Origin: Pseudoalteromonas shioyasakiensis | Lineage (GTDB): Bacteria; Pseudomonadota; Gammaproteobacteria; Enterobacterales; Alteromonadaceae | Length of the DNA stretch: 64,000 bases | Assembly (NCBI GenBank): GCA_013391845.1 | Contig: CP058414.1 | Coordinates: forward strand, 2,776,501-2,840,500 | Direction: 5' to 3' | In this document: piece after piece, positions 9,310-19,109 of the stretch | How the letters are laid out: each line of letters begins with the position of its first letter | Position numbering within the stretch: the stretch's first letter is position 1 | Program-made: the position numbers and the translations under genes | Notes under the pieces: model-generated | What the model was told of the DNA's origin: nothing | Databases searched by the model: none | Seen by the model: the letters and a program-made list of their open reading frames with translations, nothing else

Positions 9310-10173
9310 ATGGCTCTGCGCATTCACTCTTTTTATCATCAACAAAGCGCCACTCTCTGTTATTTAGTTAGTTGTGAAAGCACTAAAGATTGCTTGCTGA
9401 TTGATGCACCCGCTGATTTTGATATGCCAAGTGGTGAGTTAAGTTTTACAACAGCCAATGAGATCATCAGCTACATAAAGACTGAGCAGCTCACATTACA
9501 ATGGCTACTTGAGACCCATGCACATGCTGACCATATCACCGCAGCAAGTTATATAAAGCAACAATTACAAAACACACATCCCTGTAAGCTTGGTACAGGC
9601 GAAGGGATCACACACGTTCAAAAACACTTTAGCCAACTTTATAATCTAGATATGCCATGTAATGGTGAACCGTTTGATGCCTTATTTGCTAATAAAGCAC
9701 AATTTCAGTTAGGTGATTACACGGTTGATGTGATTGCCACACCGGGCCACACTCCTGATAGTGTGTGTTACCACATTGATGGCAATGTATTTGTAGGTGA
9801 CACCTTCTTTATGCCAGACAGCGGCACAGCCCGCTGTGACTTCCCTGGCGGTAGTGCAGCCGAGTTATATGATTCACTACAACGTATTTTAGCTTTACCT
9901 GACGACACGGTACTTTGGATGTGTCATGACTACCAACCAGATGGCCGCCCTCTCGCGAACAAAACCACAGTGAAAGAGCAGCGTGAGCAAAACATTCATT
10001 TAAAAGGCGATAAACAAAGCTTTATTGCAACTCGGGAAGACCGCGATGCAACTTTAGCTGTACCAAAGCTGCTGCACCCTTCTATTCAATTAAATATTCG
10101 TGCAGGCCAATACCCAAGCAAAACGGATACTCACCAACACTATTTAGCTATCCCGCTCACAGTGCTGCTTTGA
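9310..10173 (+). CDS. Metallo-beta-lactamase-fold hydrolase, persulfide dioxygenase-like
   Basis: This metallo-beta-lactamase-fold enzyme has the metal-binding motif THAHADHIT, then GHTPDSVCYH, VGDTFF and a C-terminal CHDYQP. The DSGTARCDFPGG segment resembles ETHE1-like persulfide dioxygenases and the related Blh group, so a role in sulfide or persulfide metabolism is plausible. I chose ATG 9310 because AAAGGA lies 6 bases before it; an upstream in-frame start at 9280 lacks this. The protein is 287 residues. The last 30 bases overlap the 3' end of the convergent methyltransferase gene. It lies between rnhA and the yafS homologue, a position that is empty in E. coli. Confidence 0.82.
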   Translation: MALRIHSFYHQQSATLCYLVSCESTKDCLLIDAPADFDMPSGELSFTTANEIISYIKTEQLTLQWLLETHAHADHITAASYIKQQLQNTHPCKLGTGEGITHVQKHFSQLYNLDMPCNGEPFDALFANKAQFQLGDYTVDVIATPGHTPDSVCYHIDGNVFVGDTFFMPDSGTARCDFPGGSAAELYDSLQRILALPDDTVLWMCHDYQPDGRPLANKTTVKEQREQNIHLKGDKQSFIATREDRDATLAVPKLLHPSIQLNIRAGQYPSKTDTHQHYLAIPLTVLL

Positions 10174-10902
10174 TGTTTGTCTAAGCCCAGCTCCTTTTAC
10201 CGGCGAAAATTGCGGCCTTGCATGCCATTTAGGTTTAATTGGTGTAAGCGGGGCCACACGTTTTCGAGCCACCAGCATATAAACACTCCCCATTGGCTTT
10301 AAATATTGTTGACCAAAACTACGCCAAGCAGCAAAGCGTGATAAACGGCTCCCTCTTGCAAGCGATGAATGGATAAATCGCTCATCCGAAATAATCTCAA
10401 AACCCAATAGATTCAGCCAATCTTTTACTCGCGACGGTGTAAAAAAGCGCCCTGTCCAAGGAAGCTTTTGGCGACTAAAAGGTAAAAGCTGCGCCAATCC
10501 ACACAAGCTAAACGGGTTAAAGCCCGTGATCACCAGATAGCCACCGGGAATTAAAGTACGGTGTGCTTCGCGTAAGATGTGGTGCGGATCAGAATGATAT
10601 TCTAAGCAATGCGATAAAATACATGCATCAACACTGTGCTCATAAAAAGGCAGTTCGTCTACATCCGCAATTACACCGGTAAATAACCCCTGCTCTGCTA
10701 CACAAACTTGATGCTTAATAGGACTTTCACTAGTTGCCAGCTCACCACTTAAATTACCAAGTTTGAGCATGTGATAGCCAAACATGCGTGGCAGCCATGG
10801 CGTTAGCTTACGTTCAATTTCAGCACGTAAATAGTCACCATGAGGGAACTGCTGCCAAGAGTATGGCTTAGGACCTTCTTGAAAACTAAGGGCTGGTTTC
10901 AT
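10144..10902 (-). CDS. yafS: SAM-dependent methyltransferase, YafS-like
   Basis: This is a class I S-adenosylmethionine-dependent methyltransferase of the UbiE/YafS type. Signatures seen include the VDELPFYEHSVDACILSHCLEYHSDP block (motif II/III region) and EAHRTLIPGGYLVITGFNPFSL (post-motif). The N-terminal glycine-rich motif is not canonical. The 252-residue protein sits between rnhA and gloB, as yafS does in E. coli, which supports orthology. Its substrate is unknown. It is divergent from gloB and overlaps the neighbouring hydrolase gene tail to tail by 30 bases. Confidence 0.82.
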   Translation of the reverse strand: MKPALSFQEGPKPYSWQQFPHGDYLRAEIERKLTPWLPRMFGYHMLKLGNLSGELATSESPIKHQVCVAEQGLFTGVIADVDELPFYEHSVDACILSHCLEYHSDPHHILREAHRTLIPGGYLVITGFNPFSLCGLAQLLPFSRQKLPWTGRFFTPSRVKDWLNLLGFEIISDERFIHSSLARGSRLSRFAAWRSFGQQYLKPMGSVYMLVARKRVAPLTPIKPKWHARPQFSPVKGAGLRQTSKQHCERDS

Positions 10903-10955
10903 TTTCTGAGCTCGTTATACTGTGTGTTAACTGTCACTTTATAGAGCAATTAAAC

Positions 10956-11729
10956 ATGGTGCAAGTTAAAGCAATTAAAGCCTTTTCTGATAATTACATT
11001 TGGTGCATCAGCAATGAGGCTGAGCAAACTGCATGGGTTGTAGACCCAGGTCAAGCAGAACCTGTTTTAAACTACCTAAACGAGCAAAACTTAACACTTT
11101 GCGGTATTTTGATTACCCATCACCACTATGACCATACCGATGGCGTTGCTGCACTGGTTAAGGCATGTCGTGATATTCCGGTTTATGGGCCAAGACATAG
11201 CCCTTTTAAAGGCATTACTCATGGCGTATCAGAAACGGATAAAGTCACTGTGTATGATTACACTTTTACCGTGCTTGCGACACCCGGTCATACCCTAGAC
11301 CATGTTTGTTACATTAATGACGAATTAAGTTTTACTGGCGACACCTTATTTAGTGCTGGCTGCGGACGATTATTTGAAGGCAGTGCTGAGCAAATGTGGC
11401 ACTCGCTATGTAAATTAAGAGCCCTGCCAGATGAGTGTAAAATCTATTGCACTCATGAATACACGCAAGCCAACTTAGCCTTTGCAAAAGCCGTTGAACC
11501 AAATAATGAATACCTACTCAACTACAGTGATAAAGTAGATATGCTGCGCGCCAACGGCGAAATAAGCCTGCCAACTCAGTTAGGCGTTGAAAAACAAATA
11601 AATCCATTTTTGCGTAGCAACGTAGCAACTATCACCGATGAGCTGCCTGATGAGCTAAAAATTAATTTGGATCTGAATGAACCTTGGCAACGCTTTTCAG
11701 GTCTCAGAGCTTGGAAAGATAACTTTTAA
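10956..11729 (+). CDS. gloB: Hydroxyacylglutathione hydrolase (glyoxalase II)
   Basis: Glyoxalase II hydrolyses S-lactoylglutathione to D-lactate and glutathione, finishing methylglyoxal detoxification. The 257-residue protein has the canonical THHHYDHTDG metal site, GHTLDHVCY, FTGDTLFSAGCGRLFEG and CTHEYTQANLAFA, with the substrate-binding C-terminal domain. The start ATG at 10956 matches the family N-terminus (VKAIKAFSDNYIW). It is divergent from the yafS homologue and is followed by mltD, the same order as E. coli. Confidence 0.96.
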   Translation: MVQVKAIKAFSDNYIWCISNEAEQTAWVVDPGQAEPVLNYLNEQNLTLCGILITHHHYDHTDGVAALVKACRDIPVYGPRHSPFKGITHGVSETDKVTVYDYTFTVLATPGHTLDHVCYINDELSFTGDTLFSAGCGRLFEGSAEQMWHSLCKLRALPDECKIYCTHEYTQANLAFAKAVEPNNEYLLNYSDKVDMLRANGEISLPTQLGVEKQINPFLRSNVATITDELPDELKINLDLNEPWQRFSGLRAWKDNF

Positions 11730-11876
11730 ATAAACGTAAACGCCAGTGTTTACAATTTTGTATATTTAGATCAGCATCTTGCAATAATAAGCTGACATAA
11801 ACTGGTCATAAAGTGGCAATATGTTCTCAGAGCAGGTAATATTCGCCGAGTTTTTTTACCTGATGTATGGGTATAT

Positions 11877-13463
11877 ATGTATAAGTCTCCTTTAGTTTTA
11901 TCACTTGCGCTGATTTTAAGTGGCTGTCAATTAACAGCCTCTGACTCAGCAAGTACAGATGTTGCGAACAATAATGTTGAGCAACAATTAGACGGCGCAA
12001 GTCCGAGCGACATCAATGATGCATTGATGATCAACGCTCAGTATCAACAATTAACCGATATTGATGAGCCGCCTCCTGTATTTGATGATGTATGGGAACG
12101 TATTCGCTACCAGCTTTCGATTGATGTGCCACAAAACCGCCCTGTTGTTGCTGAGCGTAACTATTATGCGCGTCATCAGGCCTATTTAGATCGTATCTCG
12201 AAGCGAGCTGAGCCATACCTATACTTCATTGTTGAAGAAGTCGAAAAACGTCAAATGCCAATCGAAATTGCCCTTTTACCCATTGTAGAAAGTGCATTTG
12301 ACCCATTTGGCTATTCGCACCGCAGTGCTTCAGGTATCTGGCAATTTATGCCACAGACCGGTGAGCGTTTCGATTTAAAACAAAACTGGTGGTATGACGG
12401 TCGTCGTGACATTGTGCAATCGACCCGTGCAGCGCTAGATTACTTATCATATTTACACAAAACCTTAGAAGGCGATTGGCTAAATGCCATTGCGGCCTAT
12501 AACTCAGGTGAAGGTCGTTTACTTCGCGCCATTAAAAAGAACCGTAAAAAGCATTTACCAACGGATTTTTGGTCACTTGATTTACCAAAAGAAACCACTT
12601 CGTACGTACCAAAGCTGTTAGCGCTGTCTGATCTAGTAAAACGCAGCGACGAGTTTGGTGTGAAGTGGCAGCCAATTATTAATGCTCAAGTAGTTGAAGC
12701 GGTTAATGTAGGTAGCCAAATCGACTTGGCACTCGCTGCTGATATGGCAGATATTAGCTTAACTGAACTTTATCGTTTGAACCCTGGTTTTAATCGCTGG
12801 GCGACTGATCCAAATGGACCGCACTTTTTATTATTACCGTCAGATAAAGTTGAATCGTTTTCTGAGAGACTAGCAAAAACAGAGCAAAAAGACCGACTGC
12901 GCTGGCAGCAATATGTGGTTGCACGTGGTGACAGCTTATCTGTGATTGCGAAGAAGTTTTCTACAAGTACAAATGCCATTAAAACGCTGAATAAACTTTC
13001 ATCGAATACTATTCGTGTTGGTCAGCAATTACTTGTGCCACTAAGTGATGGTGAGATAAATAGCCAGCATTTACCAAAATCAGTACGTATGGCAGCGAAT
13101 AAAGCAACACGTAAAAAGCTAAGCCATAAAGTCGCCAGTGGCGATACACTTTGGGATATCAGCCGTGAGTACGATGTGACTATTGCAGAACTAGCAACAT
13201 GGAATAAGCTGAAAAAAAATTCAGTGCTTCGTGTTGGTCAAAAGCTAACTGTATATAAGGAAGAAAAGTCACAACTTGCTGCGACACAAACCAAAGAGCG
13301 AACAATTACCTATAAAGTTCGTCGTGGTGACTCGTTAGCGCGAATTGCCGCTAAGTTTAATGTTTCTGTGCAAGATATTATTAAATGGAACTCATTAGCT
13401 GGACAAAAATACATTCAGCCTGGGCAAAAGCTTAAGTTAAAAGTTGATGTACGAAGCGCATAA
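11877..13463 (+). CDS. mltD: Membrane-bound lytic murein transglycosylase D
   Basis: This lytic transglycosylase cuts the glycan strands of peptidoglycan, forming 1,6-anhydromuramic ends. It begins with a lipoprotein signal peptide with lipobox LSGC (Cys16). The SLT domain carries the catalytic Glu in the IVESAFDPFGYS segment (about 139-150), with SGIWQFMPQTG and AIAAYNSGEGR following. Three LysM peptidoglycan-binding repeats lie at about 345-390, 418-461 and 480-525. At 528 residues it is slightly longer than E. coli MltD. No clear Shine-Dalgarno precedes the ATG. It sits directly downstream of gloB, as in E. coli. Confidence 0.96.
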   Translation: MYKSPLVLSLALILSGCQLTASDSASTDVANNNVEQQLDGASPSDINDALMINAQYQQLTDIDEPPPVFDDVWERIRYQLSIDVPQNRPVVAERNYYARHQAYLDRISKRAEPYLYFIVEEVEKRQMPIEIALLPIVESAFDPFGYSHRSASGIWQFMPQTGERFDLKQNWWYDGRRDIVQSTRAALDYLSYLHKTLEGDWLNAIAAYNSGEGRLLRAIKKNRKKHLPTDFWSLDLPKETTSYVPKLLALSDLVKRSDEFGVKWQPIINAQVVEAVNVGSQIDLALAADMADISLTELYRLNPGFNRWATDPNGPHFLLLPSDKVESFSERLAKTEQKDRLRWQQYVVARGDSLSVIAKKFSTSTNAIKTLNKLSSNTIRVGQQLLVPLSDGEINSQHLPKSVRMAANKATRKKLSHKVASGDTLWDISREYDVTIAELATWNKLKKNSVLRVGQKLTVYKEEKSQLAATQTKERTITYKVRRGDSLARIAAKFNVSVQDIIKWNSLAGQKYIQPGQKLKLKVDVRSA

Positions 13464-13484
13464 CGGCTTCATTTTATGTTAAAA

Positions 13485-13508
13485 AAAGAGCGCCTTTAGG
13501 CGCTCTTT
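13485..13508. terminator. Bidirectional terminator between mltD and speB
   Basis: A perfect 10-bp stem (13485-13494 with 13499-13508) encloses the loop TTTA, with an A-run before and T-rich bases after. It lies between convergent genes. Confidence 0.85.
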
Positions 13509-13519
13509 GTCTCTCTCAC

Positions 13520-14443
13520 TTAGTATTTATGCTTTAAAGCCCATAAGTGTAATAACTCATTGGCAATGGTCGCTGCGGCAATCGCGGTTAATTCACTTTG
13601 ATCATATGATGGCGATACTTCAACCACATCCATACCGACCATATTAATGCCCTTCAATGCACGAAGCACCTTAAGCACTTTATCGCTTGTTAAGCCACCA
13701 CACACAGGTGTGCCTGTCCCTGGAGCGAATGCAGGGTCAAGGCAGTCAATATCAAAGGTTAGATACACAGGTAAGTCACCCACGCGTGCTTTGATTTGCT
13801 CAGCGATATCTTGTGCAGGTAAATCATTGGCAGCCATTGCATCAATCACCGCAAACTCATGTTTGCTCTGATCAAAGTCAGTACGAATACCAATTTGAAT
13901 ACTGTGTTCAACATCAATGAGTCCTTCCATCGGCGCATGATAAAACATGGTACCGTGATCATAACGTGAGCCATTGCTGTAAGTATCTGTGTGAGCATCA
14001 AAATGAACTAATGCCATCTTACCGTATTGCTTAGCATGGGCGCGCAGTAAAGGCAAAGTCACAAAATGGTCGCCACCTAAGCCTAATAATGTTTTACCTT
14101 GACGAAGAATTTGCTCAGCCGCTAATTCTAATTGCGCTGTAAAATATTCTGGGTCACCTACTGGGTAGGTAAAATCACCAGCATCAGCTAATTTTAAACG
14201 CTCAAACAACGGGAACGTCCACGGGTACTTGATTTCTTCCCACGCAAGGTGCACAGAGGCACGACGAATTGCATCAGGGCCTAAACGTGCACCTGGGCGA
14301 CCAGAGGTCGCCAGGTCAAATGGTAAACCTAGCACCACTACATCGGCATCGATTGCAGTGATGTTTTGCACCATCGGCTGACGTAGAAACGTCATGCCGT
14401 TTGAATATAACGAATGATCTGTGTGGTCAAACAATGTCGACAT
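13520..14443 (-). CDS. speB: Agmatinase
   Basis: Agmatinase hydrolyses agmatine to putrescine and urea. The 307-residue protein belongs to the ureohydrolase family; the two-manganese site is seen in GGDHFVTLP (about 120-128), HFDAHTDTY (about 146-154) and [16 protein letters not shown] (about 225-240). It lies 3 bases downstream of the speA stop codon, so the two genes form an operon that makes putrescine from arginine. Confidence 0.95.
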   Translation of the reverse strand: MSTLFDHTDHSLYSNGMTFLRQPMVQNITAIDADVVVLGLPFDLATSGRPGARLGPDAIRRASVHLAWEEIKYPWTFPLFERLKLADAGDFTYPVGDPEYFTAQLELAAEQILRQGKTLLGLGGDHFVTLPLLRAHAKQYGKMALVHFDAHTDTYSNGSRYDHGTMFYHAPMEGLIDVEHSIQIGIRTDFDQSKHEFAVIDAMAANDLPAQDIAEQIKARVGDLPVYLTFDIDCLDPAFAPGTGTPVCGGLTSDKVLKVLRALKGINMVGMDVVEVSPSYDQSELTAIAAATIANELLHLWALKHKY

Positions 14444-14446
14444 TGC

Positions 14447-16360
14447 TTATAACTCTTCTAAATAAGTGTAACCATTTAAGCCAGTTTGCAACTCATCTAA
14501 TACGCTTTGCTGCTCTGATTCTGGTAATTTTGCCGCTACCAGTTGGGCGTAAGATTGCTGAAAACCTTCTACATCTAAATGTACATAACGCATCATGTCA
14601 GCAACGGTATCACCCTCGTTAACTTCAGTGATTTTCGCCTGACCCTGCTCGTCCATTTTTATAATTGCACTGTGCGTGTCACCAAATAAATTATGCATAT
14701 CACCTAAAATCTCTTGGTAAGCACCCACTAAGAAAAAGCCCATTAAATAAGGTTTTTCTTCGCTAAATGCTGGTACCGGCAAGGTGCTTTCAATACCTTG
14801 ACCATCGACATAGTGCTCCATAGCACCATCTGAGTCGCAGGTAATATCAAGTAACACTGCACGCTTTTGTGGTGCCTCTGTCAAACCACTTAAAGGCAAA
14901 ACAGGAAACACTTGGTCAATACCCCATGCATCCGGTAATGACTGGAACAATGAAAAGTTCACAAAAAACTTATCTGCTAAACGCGCATTTAATTCATCAA
15001 TAATCGGACGATGAAAACGGTTTTTGTTATCCATATGTTTGTTAAGTTCATAACATACACGTAAGTTAACTTGCTCCGCCCATGCTCGCTCTGTTAAATC
15101 TAATAAGCCAAGTGCAAATTGATTATGTGCTTCGGCTAAATCACCTTGGCTATCATGATAAATTTCAATTAATGCACGGTCGTCATTGTCATCACTTAAC
15201 TGCTGCCATGATGTCCACATATTCTTTAACAGTAGGGGTGCATCAGCGGCTGGCGCTTGAATGTCCTCTGGTACATAGCTTTCGGTACCAATAACATTCG
15301 AAATCAATACAGCATGGTGCGCTGTTAACGCACGACCTGATTCAGAAATAATGCGCGGCATGGGTTGCTCATATAACTTACAGGTATCACCAATGGTGTA
15401 TACAATGTTATTAGCGTATTCACTTAAGCTGTAGTTCATTGAGTTATGAGACTGGCTTCGTGTACCGTCATAATCTACCGCTAAACCGCCACCTACATCT
15501 AAACAATCAATTTGTGCACCTAATTTGCGTAACTCACAGTAAAAACGCGCAGCTTCACTCACACCTAAGCGAACATCGCGGATGTTTGCCATTTGCGAGC
15601 CAAGGTGAAAGTGTACAAGTTGGATCAGATCAAGTTGATCAGACGCTTTTAAACGATTAACCACACTGAGTACTTGCGATGCCGACAAACCAAATTTCGA
15701 TTTTTCGCCACCACTTGCTTGCCACTTGCCCTTACCTTGCGACGCTAAACGTACACGAATACCAATGCGTGGCTTTACGTTTAACTCTTTTGCTTGGCTA
15801 AGCACCATGTCTAGCTCAGACAGTTTTTCAAGAACAATGTAAACCTTGTGACCTAGCTTCTCGCCAATCAGTGCTAAACGAATGTATTCTTGGTCTTTAT
15901 AGCCATTACATACAATTACAGCACTGGTTTTTTCAGCCATGGCTAAAACCGTTAATAGCTCAGGTTTACTGCCCGCTTCTAGACCCAATTGCTTCTTTTC
16001 AATATCAGCTTGGCTTGCAACTATTTCTTCAACAACTTCGCGTTGTTGGTTTACTTTAATTGGATAAACAAGCAAATAGTCTTTCGGATAACCATAATTT
16101 TCAATCGCCGTGTTAAATGCCTGACATAAGCTATGTACACGATGATGTAAAATTTGTGGAAAACGAACCAACGCAGGCAAGCTTAAGCCTTTGTCTTGTA
16201 ATTGCTGTGCGATATCGATTAGTGCAATGGTTTGCTCTGGGGCATGGGCCTTTGGCGCAACATACACATCACCTTGATCATTAATACCAAAAAAACCTTG
16301 GCTCCAATGACGAACATTGTAACTCGTGCGAGCTTGTTCTAGTGATGTTGTCTCTTTCAT
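14447..16360 (-). CDS. speA: Biosynthetic arginine decarboxylase
   Basis: This PLP-dependent decarboxylase converts arginine to agmatine, the substrate of SpeB. The 637 residues match the SpeA family (about 630-660). The PLP-lysine motif [15 protein letters not shown] lies near residue 102, followed by [11 protein letters not shown]. The [16 protein letters not shown] segment appears here as [13 protein letters not shown], and the C-terminal part contains DITCDSDG with the active-site Cys. speA is the first gene of the operon. Its upstream 160 bases contain one copy of the island motif GGACAGGCAC. Confidence 0.96.
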   Translation of the reverse strand: MKETTSLEQARTSYNVRHWSQGFFGINDQGDVYVAPKAHAPEQTIALIDIAQQLQDKGLSLPALVRFPQILHHRVHSLCQAFNTAIENYGYPKDYLLVYPIKVNQQREVVEEIVASQADIEKKQLGLEAGSKPELLTVLAMAEKTSAVIVCNGYKDQEYIRLALIGEKLGHKVYIVLEKLSELDMVLSQAKELNVKPRIGIRVRLASQGKGKWQASGGEKSKFGLSASQVLSVVNRLKASDQLDLIQLVHFHLGSQMANIRDVRLGVSEAARFYCELRKLGAQIDCLDVGGGLAVDYDGTRSQSHNSMNYSLSEYANNIVYTIGDTCKLYEQPMPRIISESGRALTAHHAVLISNVIGTESYVPEDIQAPAADAPLLLKNMWTSWQQLSDDNDDRALIEIYHDSQGDLAEAHNQFALGLLDLTERAWAEQVNLRVCYELNKHMDNKNRFHRPIIDELNARLADKFFVNFSLFQSLPDAWGIDQVFPVLPLSGLTEAPQKRAVLLDITCDSDGAMEHYVDGQGIESTLPVPAFSEEKPYLMGFFLVGAYQEILGDMHNLFGDTHSAIIKMDEQGQAKITEVNEGDTVADMMRYVHLDVEGFQQSYAQLVAAKLPESEQQSVLDELQTGLNGYTYLEEL

Positions 16361-16526
16361 CTATCTTTCTCTTTTATTTTAGTAATGCCAAAAACGGCAA
16401 GGGTTGTTGCCGCGCATTAAAAGAAAAATAGTGATTCAAGTCCAACAAGAATTTTTACTCGTAACGAGTGATTTTTAATGTGAAAAACGAATCGATAATT
16501 CCCTACCCATACTCAAAATTATTTAA

Positions 16527-16613
16527 GGACAGGCACTGTAAACAAGAATACATATTAGTGGACTGTTTTTCATTTTAGAGTATTTTAGAGGACAGGCATT
16601 TTAGAGGACAGGC
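16527..16613. repeat. GGACAGGCA-type motif copies with a 16-bp tandem duplication
   Basis: GGACAGGCAC occurs at 16527-16536. Further on, a 16-base unit ending in GGACAGGC is repeated perfectly in tandem at 16582-16597 and 16598-16613. The copy at 16606-16615 overlaps the stop codon of the adjacent lipoprotein gene. All copies share one orientation, opposite to those beyond the transposase at 19110-19203. Confidence 0.85.
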
Positions 16614-17071
16614 ACTACTTTTGTGATTTCATCTGCTTTTGTTGAGTTCGATCCCAAACGCCTCCATGCCTCATATTGCTCGTTATCATGCCACGTAATA
16701 CCGATGTACTCTTGCCAATTTTCAAAGTCCTTTGTCCGAAACTTTTCAACCCCACACCCTCCTGCACCAAAAGATGTGCGGCAAATTTTTACAGTAAGAT
16801 AAGTACCATCAAAATTAAGCTGTGATTGTTTATCAGTGCAAACACTTAAAGGCCGATAAGGAAATGTAAGAATAACTTTTGATTCTATAGTGCCATTATG
16901 ATTGAAGACACCAGTTAGGGAGTGACATGAGTTTAAGTAGAACTGGGTGGTATCAATAGTAAAGTCGGGTTGCTTACTCTTAGAAGTAATAGATACTTGT
17001 GACTTATCACCACAGGCAGTAATCAAAAAAATCGTAACAAAACATATGAATTGTAAGGAATATTTATAAAT
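16601..17071 (-). CDS. Putative lipoprotein of unknown function with a non-canonical start
   Basis: I do not recognise the family. The securely open part is 141 codons from a TTG at 17026, but that start leaves only MITAC and no signal peptide. The same frame stays open upstream and encodes a hydrophobic lipoprotein signal (FICFVTIFLITAC, lipobox ITAC). No ATG, GTG or other TTG precedes it; an ATT at 17071, 8 bases after GAGG, is the best placed start and was used here. The mature part has several cysteines (for example TSFGAGGCG) that could form disulfides. The final residues VPVL and the stop codon are encoded by a copy of the island repeat. The 3' end may therefore be acquired, and the gene may be degraded. 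Confidence 0.5.
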   Translation of the reverse strand: MYKYSLQFICFVTIFLITACGDKSQVSITSKSKQPDFTIDTTQFYLNSCHSLTGVFNHNGTIESKVILTFPYRPLSVCTDKQSQLNFDGTYLTVKICRTSFGAGGCGVEKFRTKDFENWQEYIGITWHDNEQYEAWRRLGSNSTKADEITKVVPVL

Positions 17072-17108
17072 TAGGATAACCTCAATAAAACATGGCTTAA
17101 TACCTAAC

Positions 17109-17570
17109 TTACTGGTTAAGCCCTAACTCCATAAATAAACTTTGTGGATTTTCGCTATAGTTACCAAACGGACCACAACGATTGAAGCCTAAGTTTTCAT
17201 ATAGGCTAATGGATTCTGTTTGTTTAGGGCCTGTTTCTAATCGAATAAGCGGAATTTGCTGCTCACCTGCGTGATGCAAGAGTATTTGCATAATTCGACG
17301 TGATAAACCTTTACCACGGTAACTTGGTTTTACATATAGGCGGCGGATCTCACCATATGGAGGATTGCCTTCTTGCATCACGATTGCACCACAAGCAACG
17401 ATACCATCTTCATTTTTCAAGCCAATGGCATAAACATTAGGTTCAGCAAGTCCTTCAACACTTAAGGATTGAGCGGTTGCAACAGGATATAATGAGTTTA
17501 TGAGTCGGTCTATATCAGAAAACACGTGTACTACTTCAGGATCATGTGGATTTAAATCGACTAACTGCAT
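17109..17570 (-). CDS. GNAT-family N-acetyltransferase
   Basis: This is a GCN5-related acetyltransferase of 153 residues. The acetyl-CoA binding motif A is seen in EIRRLYVKPSYRGKGLSRRIMQ (R-x-x-G-x-G/A type), followed by LETGPKQTESISLYENLGF, the usual C-terminal pattern. I chose ATG 17570 because GGGAG lies just before it; an upstream in-frame start at 17615 has no ribosome binding site. The substrate is unknown. It lies within the repeat-bracketed island and is probably a small cargo or resident gene next to the transposase. Confidence 0.82.
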   Translation of the reverse strand: MQLVDLNPHDPEVVHVFSDIDRLINSLYPVATAQSLSVEGLAEPNVYAIGLKNEDGIVACGAIVMQEGNPPYGEIRRLYVKPSYRGKGLSRRIMQILLHHAGEQQIPLIRLETGPKQTESISLYENLGFNRCGPFGNYSENPQSLFMELGLNQ

Positions 17571-17615
17571 AAAACTCCCATTTTTATATGTCGTTTTTGT
17601 TAATGATGTTAACAA

Positions 17616-18040
17616 TGATATCGGATATTAGTTTAATCCTCTACTGTTGTTTTCAATATTCATTTTTATAGGTACTGTTCAGACCGCCATACTATCGCTT
17701 AGTTCAACAGTATGTAACTGAAAAAACGCCCAGTTGATAAAAATTAAAGTCCAACCTACACCGCTCAATTAAAGATTAATGATTTTTACTGACAACTTTA
17801 AGAAGACAGTCACTTTAGTTTTTAATTTAACTAAAATGGACAGGCACTTAAAAATAAAAACCTTAGACTTAGGTTAAAACTCCTCTCAATCTCTCTAAAC
17901 TTGACCTTGCAAAGCCCGCTTAACTATAAAGGTCTTTCTTTTCCTTTAATCTTAAAACTGATTTTGATTAATTTGAGAAACGCTAGCCATTTCAAAGTAA
18001 TGGTTTTAAAAAATAATATTACAAAAATCACATAAAAGAA
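17616..18040. other. 425-base gene-free stretch downstream of the transposase
   Basis: No credible coding frame is present. The stretch is AT-rich and contains the two GACAGKCAC motifs and the hairpin at 17805-17847. I see nothing else that can be supported. Confidence 0.6.
17805..17847. repeat. Two direct GACAGKCAC motifs flanking a small hairpin
   Basis: GACAGTCAC (17805-17813) and GGACAGGCAC (17838-17847) are in the same orientation. Between them ACTTTAGTT and AACTAAAAT form a stem with one mismatch. The arrangement resembles the REP-like termini that accompany REP-associated transposases. It lies downstream of the transposase stop codon. Confidence 0.65.
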
Positions 18041-19018
18041 TTAACTAGCTAACAGTAATAGACTATTAGTCCTGTTACTTCGCCGCTTTCGAGCAGTTTT
18101 ACTACAGTAGTTTTCAATAGCTTGTATTCGACCTACAGCACCGTGAAATAAATGTTCAAACTGTGTTGTTAATGTTAGCCAATTTGCTGGCTCGAGATTA
18201 AGCCTCTCAAGGATAGGAGGTAAATGATGATCTATATATCCGCGTTTATCCGTGCTAATACGACGCCCTGTCTGCTCTACAAGTAACAGGTATGACTTTA
18301 ACTCAAAAGGTATTCCCTTTGATTTATTCTTGTTCATACCACCAACAAAACGAGCTAGTAGCTGAGGTTGTTTTGAATTCTTCGCACTTTGGCTTCGCTT
18401 TTTAAAACTTGTATAGTTAGATTGCTCTGGGGTCCTCGCAACCTCTGCACGAACAGGGTTTAAATCAACATAGGCCATGCACGCTAAAAGAGCAGATTCA
18501 TCAAGTAGTGCTTGGCTCTTGAAGCGCCCTTCCCAAAAATGCCCGGTACATTCGTCTTCTTTATTTGCACGCCTGGCAATATACTCATTAAGCATTCGCA
18601 TGAACCAACTAATACTAGAAAGGCGCGCTCTGTATTCTACAACCTCTTTATTTAAAAAGGCCTGTTGAACGTCACTCAAGTGCTCACCACGGAGGAAGTT
18701 TTGACCTAAAGGCGTCATTTTACTGAGCTTATTCCAGCGTAGAAGAACGGCCTTATCGGTTAACCTATTTGCTTTTTTATCATCTACATAAAGCACAATA
18801 TGAGTATGATTACTCATCACGGCATAAGCACACACATCAATACAAAATACCTTCGCAAGAACAAGCAGACGATCTTCAACCCACCCTCGGCGATGTTCAT
18901 ATGATTTACCTGTGAGAGTATCTTCTCCGCAAAGGTAGGCGCGTCTAACGCATCGGGATACACAGTGATAGTATTTAGTATTCGACAAACAGATTTGCCG
19001 CTTCCTTGCTATAGCCAT
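18041..19018 (-). CDS. REP-associated tyrosine transposase (Y1/HUH family)
   Basis: This 325-residue protein belongs to the IS200-like Y1 transposases, in the REP-associated (TnpA-REP/RAYT) branch. The metal-binding HUH motif is seen as SNHTHIV (His71 and His73). Tyr146 in NEYIARRAN is the likely catalytic tyrosine, and GHFWEGRFKSQALL and YVDLNPVRA are family hallmarks. I chose ATG 19018 because AAGGAG precedes it; an upstream in-frame start at 19093 adds an unrelated leader. Known RAYTs cut and join single-stranded DNA at REP-like hairpins and are usually single copy. The frame is intact, so the enzyme may be active. Confidence 0.88.
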   Translation of the reverse strand: MAIARKRQICLSNTKYYHCVSRCVRRAYLCGEDTLTGKSYEHRRGWVEDRLLVLAKVFCIDVCAYAVMSNHTHIVLYVDDKKANRLTDKAVLLRWNKLSKMTPLGQNFLRGEHLSDVQQAFLNKEVVEYRARLSSISWFMRMLNEYIARRANKEDECTGHFWEGRFKSQALLDESALLACMAYVDLNPVRAEVARTPEQSNYTSFKKRSQSAKNSKQPQLLARFVGGMNKNKSKGIPFELKSYLLLVEQTGRRISTDKRGYIDHHLPPILERLNLEPANWLTLTTQFEHLFHGAVGRIQAIENYCSKTARKRRSNRTNSLLLLAS

Positions 19019-19109
19019 CGTCCACTCCTTGAACCGATAATTTAAAATGCATGGGCTGTAACTAAAGTGTAGACAAAAACTCTTGTGCTGCAAAAACAGT
19101 TAAGTGTAA

